Source: Ilex aquifolium (taxonomy: Eukaryota; Streptophyta; Magnoliopsida; Aquifoliales; Aquifoliaceae). From it: DNA of 64,000 nt. The notes under the pieces were generated by a model. That model was not told the DNA's origin and ran no database searches. It saw only the letters and a program-made list of their open reading frames with translations. Position 1 is the first letter of the stretch; each line of letters opens with the position of its first letter. This document shows, one piece after another, positions 24,701-34,759 of the stretch. Both the position numbers and the translations under genes were made by a program. The stretch is from NCBI GenBank assembly GCA_951799425.1, contig OX637394.1, positions 43,263,642-43,327,641 of the forward strand, given 5' to 3'.

Positions 24701-25600
24701 CTACCCACGTGGTTCTCGGTAATAAAATTGTGTTTATTTGTAGTACCTAATTTTTTTTAAAAAAAAAAAAATACATACAATATGTTGATTATAATTTTGT
24801 TTGTTGTATTCAGCAACAGGCATTGGCTCGGGCTGGAACGGCTGACAGTACAAGTAAAAAAAGTTTGTTTCAATCTATGTGTGGTGTAAATGAGAAGTAC
24901 ATAAAAGATTTTACATACTGTGACAAGGTGGATATTAACCATATAATTAATCCTTTTTGATTTCAAAGGCCTAACATTAGTTACATTGATCCACGCTTAT
25001 CAACAATATTTGTCTGTGTAAACAAATGTAGATATACATGCCGATCAACGAGAACAACTCCCATTGGTATCTATGCGTCATTGACGTAACTGAACAGAAA
25101 GTTCTTTTGTTGGACCCGCTTCCTGGTGACGATATTTTTATTCGGCTGAATGTTGTGCATAATGTGCTATTTGAATTAGATGATGTGTTTGAAGCTACAC
25201 AGGATAACTACCAACCTTATTTGGGAACATTCACTTTGTTCGCCCCGGCTTGGGCCCCATGTCAGGGGACTGCATATGATTGTGGAATGTTTGTTGTCAA
25301 GATGATACTGTCTCCAGTGCTTTGTCCAGGCTTTACCATTAAGGTGAACTATGTAACATGCAACCTATGACATGTCGCGATTGTATCATTTCATAATTTG
25401 TTTATATCCCTCCTCAAAGCTCAATAAGTTAACCACTTGGTATCATTTTATCGCAGGAAGATTCGAATGCAATGAGGATGAACTTCGCTTTTTCATTAGC
25501 TACTCACGCTGACAACAAAGTTCGGAACAAACTCATACATAAAGCCCGAGAACGAGGGATAGAAACAGGAAAATGTAGAAGTATATTAGCAGGAATGTGA
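21703..25600 (+). pseudogene. MULE gene A: HMG-box-like exons, plant RCSP domain, Ulp1 (C48) protease
   Basis: A multi-exon gene with many good GT-AG junctions. An HMG-box-like segment (KAQRPAGA at ~21703-21745; VIKQLADQWRKMADSEKQKY from 21987) precedes the conserved plant mobile-gene block (TRCSPEKIV at 22230; LKRGLCAWLIERFD from 22342). Next come IVYLERVTPKG (22915), a short coiled segment (23268), basic linkers, and the protease exon 25033-25342. That exon shows the C48 catalytic set: His in NSHWYLCVID (25062), Asp in LLLDPL (25113), Gln (25263) and Cys in YDCGMF (25281). It ends at a TGA, 25598-25600. Ulp1-type proteases cleave SUMO; here it is an accessory gene of a MULE. Breaks seen are a one-base shift near 22336, a shift in an A-run near 23440, and an in-frame TAG at 23480. 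Otherwise it is well preserved. Its paralogue is gene B at 28800-32075. Confidence 0.8.
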
Positions 25601-25800
25601 GAATGTAGGCGGTATGTATATAGTGGAATACAATGTGCTTTGTTAGACGGGATGTATATATTGTAATACAATGTTGCCTGACAGCTGGAATGTGCTTTGT
25701 TAGGCAGGATGTATTTATTGGAATACAATGTTGATTGGTGAATGAAATGTGCTTATGTAGGCGGTATTTATATATTGGAATACAATGTGGACAGTTTACT
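25594..25800 (+). repeat. Short tandem repeats after gene A
   Basis: Roughly four degenerate copies of a 60-65-base unit containing GGAATGTGCTTTGTTAGGC and TATTGGAATACAATGT overlap the stop codon and 3' region of gene A. Confidence 0.65.
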
Positions 25801-25894
25801 GGAATGTACACTGTTTCATGAACGCACATAGCAATTAGTTTAACCACGCCATCACCACTCAGAATGACAGCTTGTACATCATCACCTTTTTCTT

Positions 25895-26035
25895 TTCTTT
25901 TTTTTAAGGAAAAGATACATTTTATTGAGTATATCCAAAATTCCAAGAAGCAACACATTTTAACAACAAATAGCTTAACCAAGATTATGGCTTTAATCCT
26001 TCAAGACAATATAATATGTCAAAAATCATTCTTGA
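25895..26035 (-). mobile_element. L1 LINE 3' end fragment
   Basis: A T-run followed by AAGGAAAAGATACATTTTATTG, with GGCTTTAATCCTTCAAGA downstream, matches the minus-strand 3' end at 39005-39110. It is a short 3' terminal piece without coding sequence. Confidence 0.45.
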
Positions 26036-26285
26036 ATCACTTTTAATTTTTCAGATCTGTGAATACAAAAGCTAGTACATAGGGGTAAGAACCGTGAAGA
26101 GAGCTATAATGAAAAGAATCTTGAATCACTTTTACTTTTCAGATCTGTGAAGTCAAAAGCTAGTACATAGGGGTAAGAACCTTGAAGAGAGATATAATGA
26201 AAAGAATCTTGCATCACTATTACTTTTTCAGATCTGTGAAGTCAAAAGCTAGTACATAGGGGTAAGAACCTTGAAGAGACTACAA
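26030..26285. repeat. Three-copy tandem repeat of about 88 bases
   Basis: Three near-identical units share CAGATCTGTGAAGTCAAAAG, CTAGTACATAGGGGTAAGAA and ATAATGAAAAGAATCTTG. The high similarity marks a recent expansion. It is next to a LINE 3' fragment and is non-coding. Confidence 0.85.
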
Positions 26286-26881
26286 GGGACATAGCACAAG
26301 AAGAAATCGTAGCTGTTCTGGTCTATCTGTCTGTAATGAAAAAGTTTGCAGTGGTTTTGAAGTGAGTCAAGTCATTCCGTGTGAATACTTGAAACGCGTC
26401 TCGTTGGATGCGGAGAAACACGTGTTGTTAAATGTTAGTGACCTAAATAGATATTGACACCGATATAAGTGACCTAAAGAGAGCTTGACACCGATGCTTC
26501 GCTGCCCAACCAGTGGCACATGCATTAAGATGCACAATTGCAGCATGCCAACATTCACACCAAACATCCCGCTCAAATGTGTTACTAGCTAAAGACAAAT
26601 GCATTGATTTCCAGCATATCAGCAGCCATGTGTGACACATGAATTTATCAATTTCATCTGCCTTACCATTGTCATAATGGACCGGCTATAAATATGTCCA
26701 AATCACCTGAATTAATCCTCCCTTAATTTATCTCTTATAAAGAATTTAGGGTTTAGAAAGGAAAATCATATCCAAATATGAAACAACTCCCACCCTCCCT
26801 CCTGCTGGGAGGACCAGAAGGGTGTAACAAAGGAAAAAGAAATTGCATTATTTTTTTTTAAAAAAAAAATCAAAATTAAAA
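26286..26881. other. Unassigned DNA between gene A and a LINE
   Basis: Minus-strand open frames at 26367-26640 contain ERDVWCECWHAAIVHL, which reads like protein but which I cannot place; it might be another captured fragment. The rest is unremarkable. Confidence 0.3.
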
Positions 26882-27610
26882 TTTTTTTTTTTTGAAAAAG
26901 AAAAAATTTTATTAATTAAACTCCAAAATTACAAGAATCAAAAAACCAGTAACTGTTACAACAGAAACCAGTAACTGTTACAACAGAAAACAGTTACAAC
27001 TTCACCAAAACAAGCAAACTGTTACAATCAAAACAGTTAACAAATTCCTGTACAGCTGCTGCAGTTCAGATCATCAGCATACTAGCACCCTCCTTCTGTA
27101 CAACAGACCTTGATGCAGATTCTGATGTAGAAACAGACTGGCAGTACTGGCATCCAGAAACCAACACTCCAATACCCCTCCACAGATCAGCTCCTACCTC
27201 ACTCACCAGAGGACATCAGACCAAAATAACCTCAGCCCAAAAGCACTTCCCCTATCAAGACCTCTAACCAGGTCTTGAATCCACAGAAAAAACCTGATGG
27301 CCATTTAACACAACCTCCTCCTTCTTACAGTAGGCCTGAGTTGTATCTTGCTGCAAAAGCATTCTTCCAGCCAATGGCAGAATACCAGCAGTTGGAAAAA
27401 CACTAAAGCCACCAGACTTAACTGCCAAATAAGCCAAAAAAATTCAACTACAGCATTAGCCTCCCCGTACACATGTCTACACTGAAACTACAAATTACTA
27501 AGAAACTCCCCACTCTCATCCATAACTCCTTTCAACCTCCAAAACACTTCAGCATGCCCTCACATCTTCATATCTTCTCCTACACCTTTCTTTCCAAATG
27601 GCCCAAAAAA
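26882..27610 (-). mobile_element. 5'-truncated L1 LINE with RNase H tail
   Basis: On the minus strand a coding-like tail reading FQCRHVYGEANAVV (about 27460-27500) precedes a 3' region that ends in TTTAATTAATAAAATTTTTT and an A-run (T-run at 26882-26893). HVYxEANAVA is the C-terminal motif of the RNase H domain in plant L1 ORF2. Everything upstream of this is missing, as expected from incomplete reverse transcription. Confidence 0.65.
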
Positions 27611-27824
27611 ATCAACATGGAAACCCCAAAAAAAAAAAAAAATTTCTAAACATTAACTAAATCATAAGTATAGCAGAAAGTGCACTACCGAAATGACGCC
27701 CAAAAACTAAAGATAAAATGAAAAATAATTTACAGGAACAAACAAAGAAGGGAGAATAACAACACTATTCACAAAACCTAACTACAGCACTGTTCACAAA
27801 AATTAATTTCCCTACAACTTGGCT

Positions 27825-28365
27825 CAGAAACCATTAACGCGTTGTTTTGGAACACCACCATATCTTCCAGGTGTGACATTGCCACTTCCATAAGCTGGAG
27901 GAACATTACTACCAGGACAATATCTCGCCCAATGCCCAAATTTGTTGCATTTGAAGCACTCACCAGATGCACCACCACTAGCACCTCCCCTCCAGGACAC
28001 CCAGTCATATGAAGCTACCTCCATATGACTGTCCCTCACCATTAATAACACTCGGTCTGTTCACACCTATCTCATCGCCACTTAAAATCTCCATTATTTG
28101 TAACCTTCTTGTTGCACTACCGATCTCCAATGATGATGGGACATGCAGTGCAGCAAAAATGAAATTGTTACTGTGGGATTGAGCTGTCATCCTCATAGCA
28201 AGGCTCCACCGTTGATGTACTTTCCATGAAAATTTCATGATCATTACGAAGGTGATTGCAAGCTTTCTTAGCAGGTTTCAGGCTCCCATTGGAGATCATA
28301 TGCACTTTACCAAACTCAATCTGGTGGTAGAATTGGTCGGCCACAGCATTAAAACAGCTTCCTTA
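27825..28365 (-). pseudogene. Captured fragment of a replication protein A large subunit (RPA1) gene
   Basis: Minus-strand translation gives three pieces of RPA70 in the right order. First is DBD-B-like FNAVADQFYHQIEFGKVHMI, SNGSLKPAKKACNHL and PCYEDDSSIPQ (28355-28175). Second is the zinc-finger region CPIIIGDR, CNKKVTNNGDFKWR and DRCEQ (about 28140-28065). Third is the plant-type C-terminal zinc knuckle CFKCNKFGHWARYC (about 27960-27915). Large parts between the pieces are absent, and stops interrupt the second (a TAG where the family has Gln, and a TGA). RPA1 binds single-stranded DNA in replication and repair; this copy cannot. Its place beyond the 3' end of gene B suggests capture by the MULE. 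Helitrons also carry RPA-like genes, so Helitron origin is the alternative. Confidence 0.75.
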
Positions 28366-28799
28366 TGTTTTGCCATGTAAACAGCCAAGCCAAAAACATA
28401 CATCATCACCACTAATACCCAGGGACATCAAGCATGATTGCAGCAACTATAGCTGATTATTTATCAGCAAAACAAACCATCACATGCTTTCATAACATGA
28501 TGCATGCAGTCGCTACGCTGCAATCATAAATAATGTTCATATGAGCACGTTGTCAAACTCTTAAACATTTTGGCTAGTGCAACACCAAATTTTCTGTAAT
28601 TGATTTGTTTGTATGCATCTGCCTATATACAGATCCACCGTAACAACTTCAATTTAAGATTTCAGTTGTGTAGAACCGTATATACATCTGTCTAAGACTG
28701 TAACTGTACAGATGAACCAAAACAAAGAATGTAAACAGTTGCTCCACCACCATCAGAAACAAGTGTCTTCCGCGAATCCCCATTGAACCAATACACACG

Positions 28800-31700
28800 T
28801 CAAGGTGTGTGTAGTGCCATATGTATGATTCTATCTCTCAACTTGTTCTCCTCAGCGGTGACCAAGTTAATAGCCACCTCCGTTCGAATATCTTTACTCC
28901 TATCCTGCATTTAACAAATGTGAACCATTACACATAACACTTTTTTTTATTGTAGTATTATTAAAGATATTAAGCAATGTCGGCACAGACTGTTTATTGT
29001 TATTCACTTTTACTATAAAACCTTGCCCCAAATGTGATGATTGCATTATCGTCACAACGAAAATTCCGCAATCAAAACCATTGTCTTGTTTGGGCATCCA
29101 GGCAGGTTTAACAACCTTTCACGTGCCCAATTTGTGTTTCTAATCGGGAGCCCTAGTTGCAAGAATGTCGTCCAAAACCTCAATCTACAAAATAAGTTTG
29201 GAATGTAATTGGCCAAATACAAAAATATCTTGACAGGTATCATTTGCTAAATGAAAACAATAAGTATCTTACAACTCTATTCGCATTTGTGCGTCGAATA
29301 TTGTTTCTTTTTGGATTTGGTAGAGGATCGAGTGTGAATGTTTGTTTCTCCTGTATATCCACCAATACTAGATACCAATGTGATTTTTCATCGTTTATTG
29401 GGATATAAATCTACATACAAACAGACAATTATTCATAATATAGACTAACTTAAAAACAATTAGAAAACGAATTAAATCAATATAGACTACCTTCGTAGTT
29501 GTTGTAAAATCAGGGAGTGGGAGGCGACTAAACTTACGTTTTTTTTTAGTTACCCTTGCACCCTGACTGCGGGTGATGCTGCTTGACATGGCTTATTGCT
29601 GCATTGCCATGGCTTGTTGCTGCATACATTCACGAACAGACACCCATTAATTTTTTTGTCACATGACCCGAACTTTTTATTGCATAATGCAACTAAAAAT
29701 TTTGAATAAATGAAAACATGTACTTACAGAGAAGACGGTAGGTAAGTACCATCGTCCCGTTTGCGGCGCGATGCAGGCACACATATCAATTACCTAATAA
29801 CATTGTTTACATGATATTTTAGTTTCATTCTCATAAGGATGAACAATAAAAGCAACAAAATTAACATTCACGAACAATTCCACTCAGCCATTTGTTTGGG
29901 GCAAGGGTCTGTAACACCTCCCTCGTGCCTCGAGCATGGTCACCAACTGATACCATACGCTCACTATACATAAACAAAACACATTAATTTTATGCGCGGG
30001 TGCATTGGAAAACGATACAACTAGCAGTTGTTAAGCATAACATATAGCGTCAAATATAAGGTACACCGGCACATACTCAGATGACAAGTTTTTGTCAAAT
30101 ATGTAAATGTAGATTGTGCGCTCCACATCATCATCGATATGGGTTATTCTTGGGAACACCACATCTGCTATCTACAACGCAATTTTGCTTATAAGGGTTC
30201 AAAATGACACTCACCTGAAAACACATGTTGAATTTTTAATACAAAAATCAATATATCATACTTTATCTGGTTGGTATCCCTCTACAGCTTCTGGATCATC
30301 CAAATCAACCTACAATATAAAGTTCGCATTTGTCAGTTCACGTTAACAAGTCAGCAGTAATAGATGTGGTAATACATTGAACAACACATTTAAGGTTTCA
30401 CCAGTACAACGGATAATATACACACCTTCGTCAAATCAATTTCATCTTCTTCGTTTTTTCCCCCCATGTCATGTGGGACATCCTTCGCAGTCCCCGATTT
30501 ATCAAGAAATTGGGACACAAGCTGTCCTATCTCACCCAGTCGTTTCTCCATCACAGACAAAGAAGTTGTGCAGTGTGATGCAAAAGTATCAAACTTTTTT
30601 TCCATGCGATCTGCCAGAACCTCAAGTCTTCCAATTCTTATCCGCAAATCCTAAAAACAATATACGTAATAATTTACAGTACAGTCAAATATTTGCAGCC
30701 AAAAATTAGGCTTATTTGGGAAATATATACATTATACATGGTAAATTTACATACGTTCGACACTGCTTGCTGGGATGCAGTACCAAGTGCATCATCAATG
30801 ATCTCCTCCTCAATACAAACATCCAACTACATACATAAAATGAATGGAATATGCGCGTCAAATACTATGTAAGACAATATCATACAATAGTGCATATGAA
30901 AAAAAATAAAATTTATAAAATGTATACCTCGTCCAGATTGAACCCGCCTAACTGCAAGATATCATTCATTTTTTTACTGACATCGCTGTCACCCCACTCT
31001 CCAATTCGGGGGACATCATGAAAAACCAAAGGAATGATGGTTTGACCTCTCGGTGTAACTCGTTCAAGATAGACAACCTACATACAAAAGAAACTGAAGA
31101 CCATAACACACTATTTACCCTTGGTATACAACATACACATTAACAAACACGTCCCGTATAAGTACATTACCATCAGAACTACAAGACAACCACCCAATGA
31201 TCCCTGACCGGATGCTTGAAATTTTGTAATGCCTTCGATGACTCCATCAAATACAAACTTGCACCAATTAGTATGTCGTAATGAAGGCACATCAACAACA
31301 GAGTGTAATGCAGGAACACTTAGCGTTGTTCGCATTGTTGGATGAAGCATACAAGCAATAATATATAAAACAGACAGCCGTATAAAATCGTCAGAGGCAT
31401 CTGTGATTGAACTAAGGCGCTCCGACAAATGTTTCAAAGATACCTCCGATTGTCCGTTAAATATAGACGTACAAAGATCCTGAATGCTGTCCTTCGTACC
31501 CGTTGTCACCACATTTGTCCCTAAAAATTGCAAACCTAGTATGTAGGTGACATCTTTGGGGCTGAACTTCGCCCATTTCCCATACAAGTTGAAAGCACAC
31601 CGCTGGGGATCAAATCGTCCAGCCAACCAAGCACACAAATCATGCCTGATATATGTGCATCCTATGTTGAGCAATCCTCCCAAGCCAATTTCGATGATGA

Positions 31701-32075
31701 CTTATTTTTGTGCGACATTTAGATTTGATGCGAATTTTTGTAGTCTTTTAGGTGAACATCTGGTCGCCACATAATGATGTACACATTTCGTAATGGAACA
31801 ATTAATACGAAACGGTACTAGTGCAGATGTCTGGCCTATACTATCCGCCTGTCTTCGTCTTTGTCTCTTTCCGGCCGTGGCAGTAACAACCACTTGTTTT
31901 CTCTTTACCCTGGTGCAATTTTGTTGTCATAAAATAACAACTTTGAAAATATAACATATAAAATAATGTAAGCCCAATCAAATGTCTTTACATTGTGTTT
32001 GATTCAGAGTTAACTATAGCTGTGTATCCACAAACTGCCGTATAATATGAATCACCGGTACCTACAAAACACCAT
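28800..32075 (-). pseudogene. MULE gene B: RCSP domain and Ulp1 (C48) protease, paralogue of gene A
   Basis: This minus-strand gene mirrors gene A exon by exon. It has VATRCSPKRLQ (31770), IGLGGLLNIGC and HDLCAWLAGRFD (31690-31615), LHSVVDVPSL (31300), VVYLERVTPRG (31080), a coiled exon RIGRLEVLADRMEKKF (30640), SVGDHARGREVLQTLAPNKW (29940), RWYLPT (29740), and the protease pieces SHWYL (29378, catalytic His), TLDPLP, and PKQDNGFDCGIFV (29095-29055, Gln and Cys). The last exon ends IIHMALHTP plus TGA at 28800. A TAA interrupts the main exon near 31703 and other exons are damaged. No HMG-box-like exon was found upstream. The two copies are well diverged, so the duplication is old. Genes A and B are convergent. 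The 5' boundary is approximate. Confidence 0.75.
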
Positions 32076-33531
32076 TTATTGGATTAGATTTGATTATAAA
32101 TGGAATGTACACAGCAAGCAAAATATCACAGGATATCGCGAAAAATGGTAAATGAGACCTAATATAAGAAGATTCATGTTCACGATTTGGGTACATTCAA
32201 CATCTAAATGATAGTGTACTAATGAACATCTACTCAATGCCTGAAAAAATCATGAATTACGGCCAAAACAACTTTAATTACTGTCTTTGTGAAATGCACT
32301 AATTGCAAAAACCCAAAAACATCTGATCGATCGAATTTTGTACGAACAATGGACAAATTAAATTTTGATCGATATCACTCAAGATTTGATCTGTAATAAA
32401 CAAGAATAACCATCATAAACAACATTAAATTTTTAAGAGGTTGAAAGCATGCTATAATACTCGTTCTGTATGTCACAAATATATACTATGACAGAAAATA
32501 ACCCGTGCCGGAAGGCACTGGCCGATTCAAAAAATTCGAGCATTGATCATGGACAGTAAAATACAAGTCAATAACTCGTGCCTGAAGTAACTGTGTAAAT
32601 CAAAAAATTTTGATACTCATAGTATAATATCCCAAATATATTCAAGTAGAAGAAATGCAATTATTTCGAATCGAAAGATACACAATCTAATTATTCACAC
32701 CTAAAGTAACCTAGAGTGATGCAATTACCAAATCAATTCAAGTAGAAGAAATGCAATTTCCAATCCAAAAACTTGAATCGAATCTAAAATAACTACAAAG
32801 TTTCCACCAAAATAAAAAATGAAGTACTTAAAAAATTCATTGAACTTTATCAACTCAAATTAAAATTACATCTAATCAAACTAAGTTCACCTAAAGTAAT
32901 TGTAATATTCGCATCAAATTAAACATTTATCAAACTGACTTCACAAAATTCAAAATTGTGTGGGTGTGTTATGTGTGTGTGTGCGGCAACTTCATAACAG
33001 AGGGTTTGGGGTAAGGGTGTGTGTTGTATTTTGTGGGTATTGTTTGGGGGAGGGTTGTGCAGGGGGGTTAGAGAGAGGGGTGGTTCGTCGAGAGAGTGTG
33101 TGTGTGTTGTGTTCTGTGGGTATTGTTTGGGGGGTGGGTTGCGCACACAGAGAAGAGGGAAGGGGTGGTACTGCGAGTGTATGTGTGTGTTGGGAGTTGT
33201 GGGTACTGTTTGGGAGTGGGTTACGCAGACGGGGAAGATGGAGGGGTTTCACAGAAAGGGGAAAGCTTGTTGTTGTAGGAGGGGGGTTGCGTGCGTGTGT
33301 GAGAGAAAAGGAGAGAAGAGGAAGAATTACTTGGGAGGGCTGTGGCGGTGAATCTGACAGTGATTGACGGTGAGAGAGAAGGTCGAATGTTATAGTTGTG
33401 TGGGGCTGTGGTGATGGCAGATTGCCGTTGCCGAAAAGGGCAACAAACCCGTCAAATTGCTGTGGACAGAGAGAGGGAAGAGGGAAGAGAGATAGAAGGA
33501 AAAAGAGAACGGGTTTTGAAAATGTCAGTTC

Positions 33532-33571
<40 letters not shown>

Positions 33572-33670
33572 AGAGGGAGTAGACTAAGAGAGAAAAAAGG
33601 GAAGTTAAGGATTGGGGGATTTGGGCGGCCAAATGGGCGGGTTTTTGTTTTTTTTTTTTATATTTGAATT
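32076..33670 (-). promoter_or_regulatory. Upstream region of gene B with GT/GA-rich tracts
   Basis: Two GATCGATC-type sites lie at 32324-32370. Near 32505-32600 are two decayed copies of a Helitron-like hairpin (CCGTGCCGGAAGGCAC and a partner). From 32955 to 33660 the plus strand is GT-, GGGT- and GA-rich, with a (GA)n run at 33535-33566, where the minus strand would give a CT/AC-rich leader. Open frames here come from low complexity. I infer a promoter or leader of gene B only from position. Confidence 0.4.
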
Positions 33671-34759
33671 TTAAATATGAGATTATGTTGGGTGTTTTGT
33701 TTGTTCAAATAACATAAATGGGGTTATAAATCGAGACAAGATAAATGTTTTTTATTTATTGATTTTAAAATTTTAAATAAAATATTACTATATTCCAACT
33801 AACATAACATGTAATATAATTAATCCAAATAAAATAATAATTTGCATTATATTAATCAGAGTTGAATAAAAAAAAAACAAAATTGGAACCATTCATATAA
33901 AAAAAACAAGTGTGAACTAATCGAATCCAAAGGGTATATATATTAAAACTAATTTGTTAAGGGACTTACAAGGATGTGCAACACATGTACGACACGATTA
34001 CATGACAACAATCGAAAATAATTAATCGGGTTTCATATGAGAAAATTTCTCATTCGTGTGTTAAACGGGTTAAGCCGTCATACACGTTTATTAAGCAGTG
34101 AATTTTCAGGTGATTCATGTCAACCATTTTAATACTCGCCTACCCATTTTATAAAATTAATATAATAATATCATAATAATTACTATTAAAATTTTATCCA
34201 AAATTTTTTTTTCATGCCAACAGAAAAAAAATTGTATATACATTGTACGTAGTTACACCCATAGGAGTTACAACTGTTATGAGTGTATTTGAACTCAATT
34301 GTGATAAATAGTTTATAATTTTGATGAAAAATCATGCAACCTTGATTGTAATTTATTACATACCATTAACAGCTACCAACCTAATACCAGCATGAAGTTA
34401 ATGAGCCTCACCTACTTGTAATTTATCATTTGGTTATCAAATTTTTTGTATTTGCTGTGAACCTACTCTAACAACAAAACCTACTCCAACAACACATGCT
34501 TGGAACCATACATATCTACATCTGCATGAGAGGAGAGGAAATTCCACAGGTATGTCATACATGATACCAACTATGTTGAATGACATTTATTTTTAAAACA
34601 TTAGAATAATGTTTGATTATGTGTTCATTACAGTTATCCAGAATTAGTTTAATAAATATATTTTCAACTACAATATATTCTCATTATTGTAACCCTTAAT
34701 TTTCAATTTTTGCAAAATATTAATAATATTATTAAAAAAAATATATTATTATTTTAGGT
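33671..34759. other. AT-rich spacer between gene B and the transposase gene
   Basis: AT-rich DNA. Around 33975-34130 there are CACGATTA and TTAAACGGGTTAAG words like those in the hAT-like element at 44203, suggesting a degraded fragment. The spacer should hold the promoter of the transposase gene, but no motif stands out. Confidence 0.4.

Noticed and set aside
32919-33667. Several overlapping open frames on both strands
   Set aside because: GT-, GGGT- and GA-rich low-complexity DNA upstream of gene B; frames are mutually exclusive and featureless.
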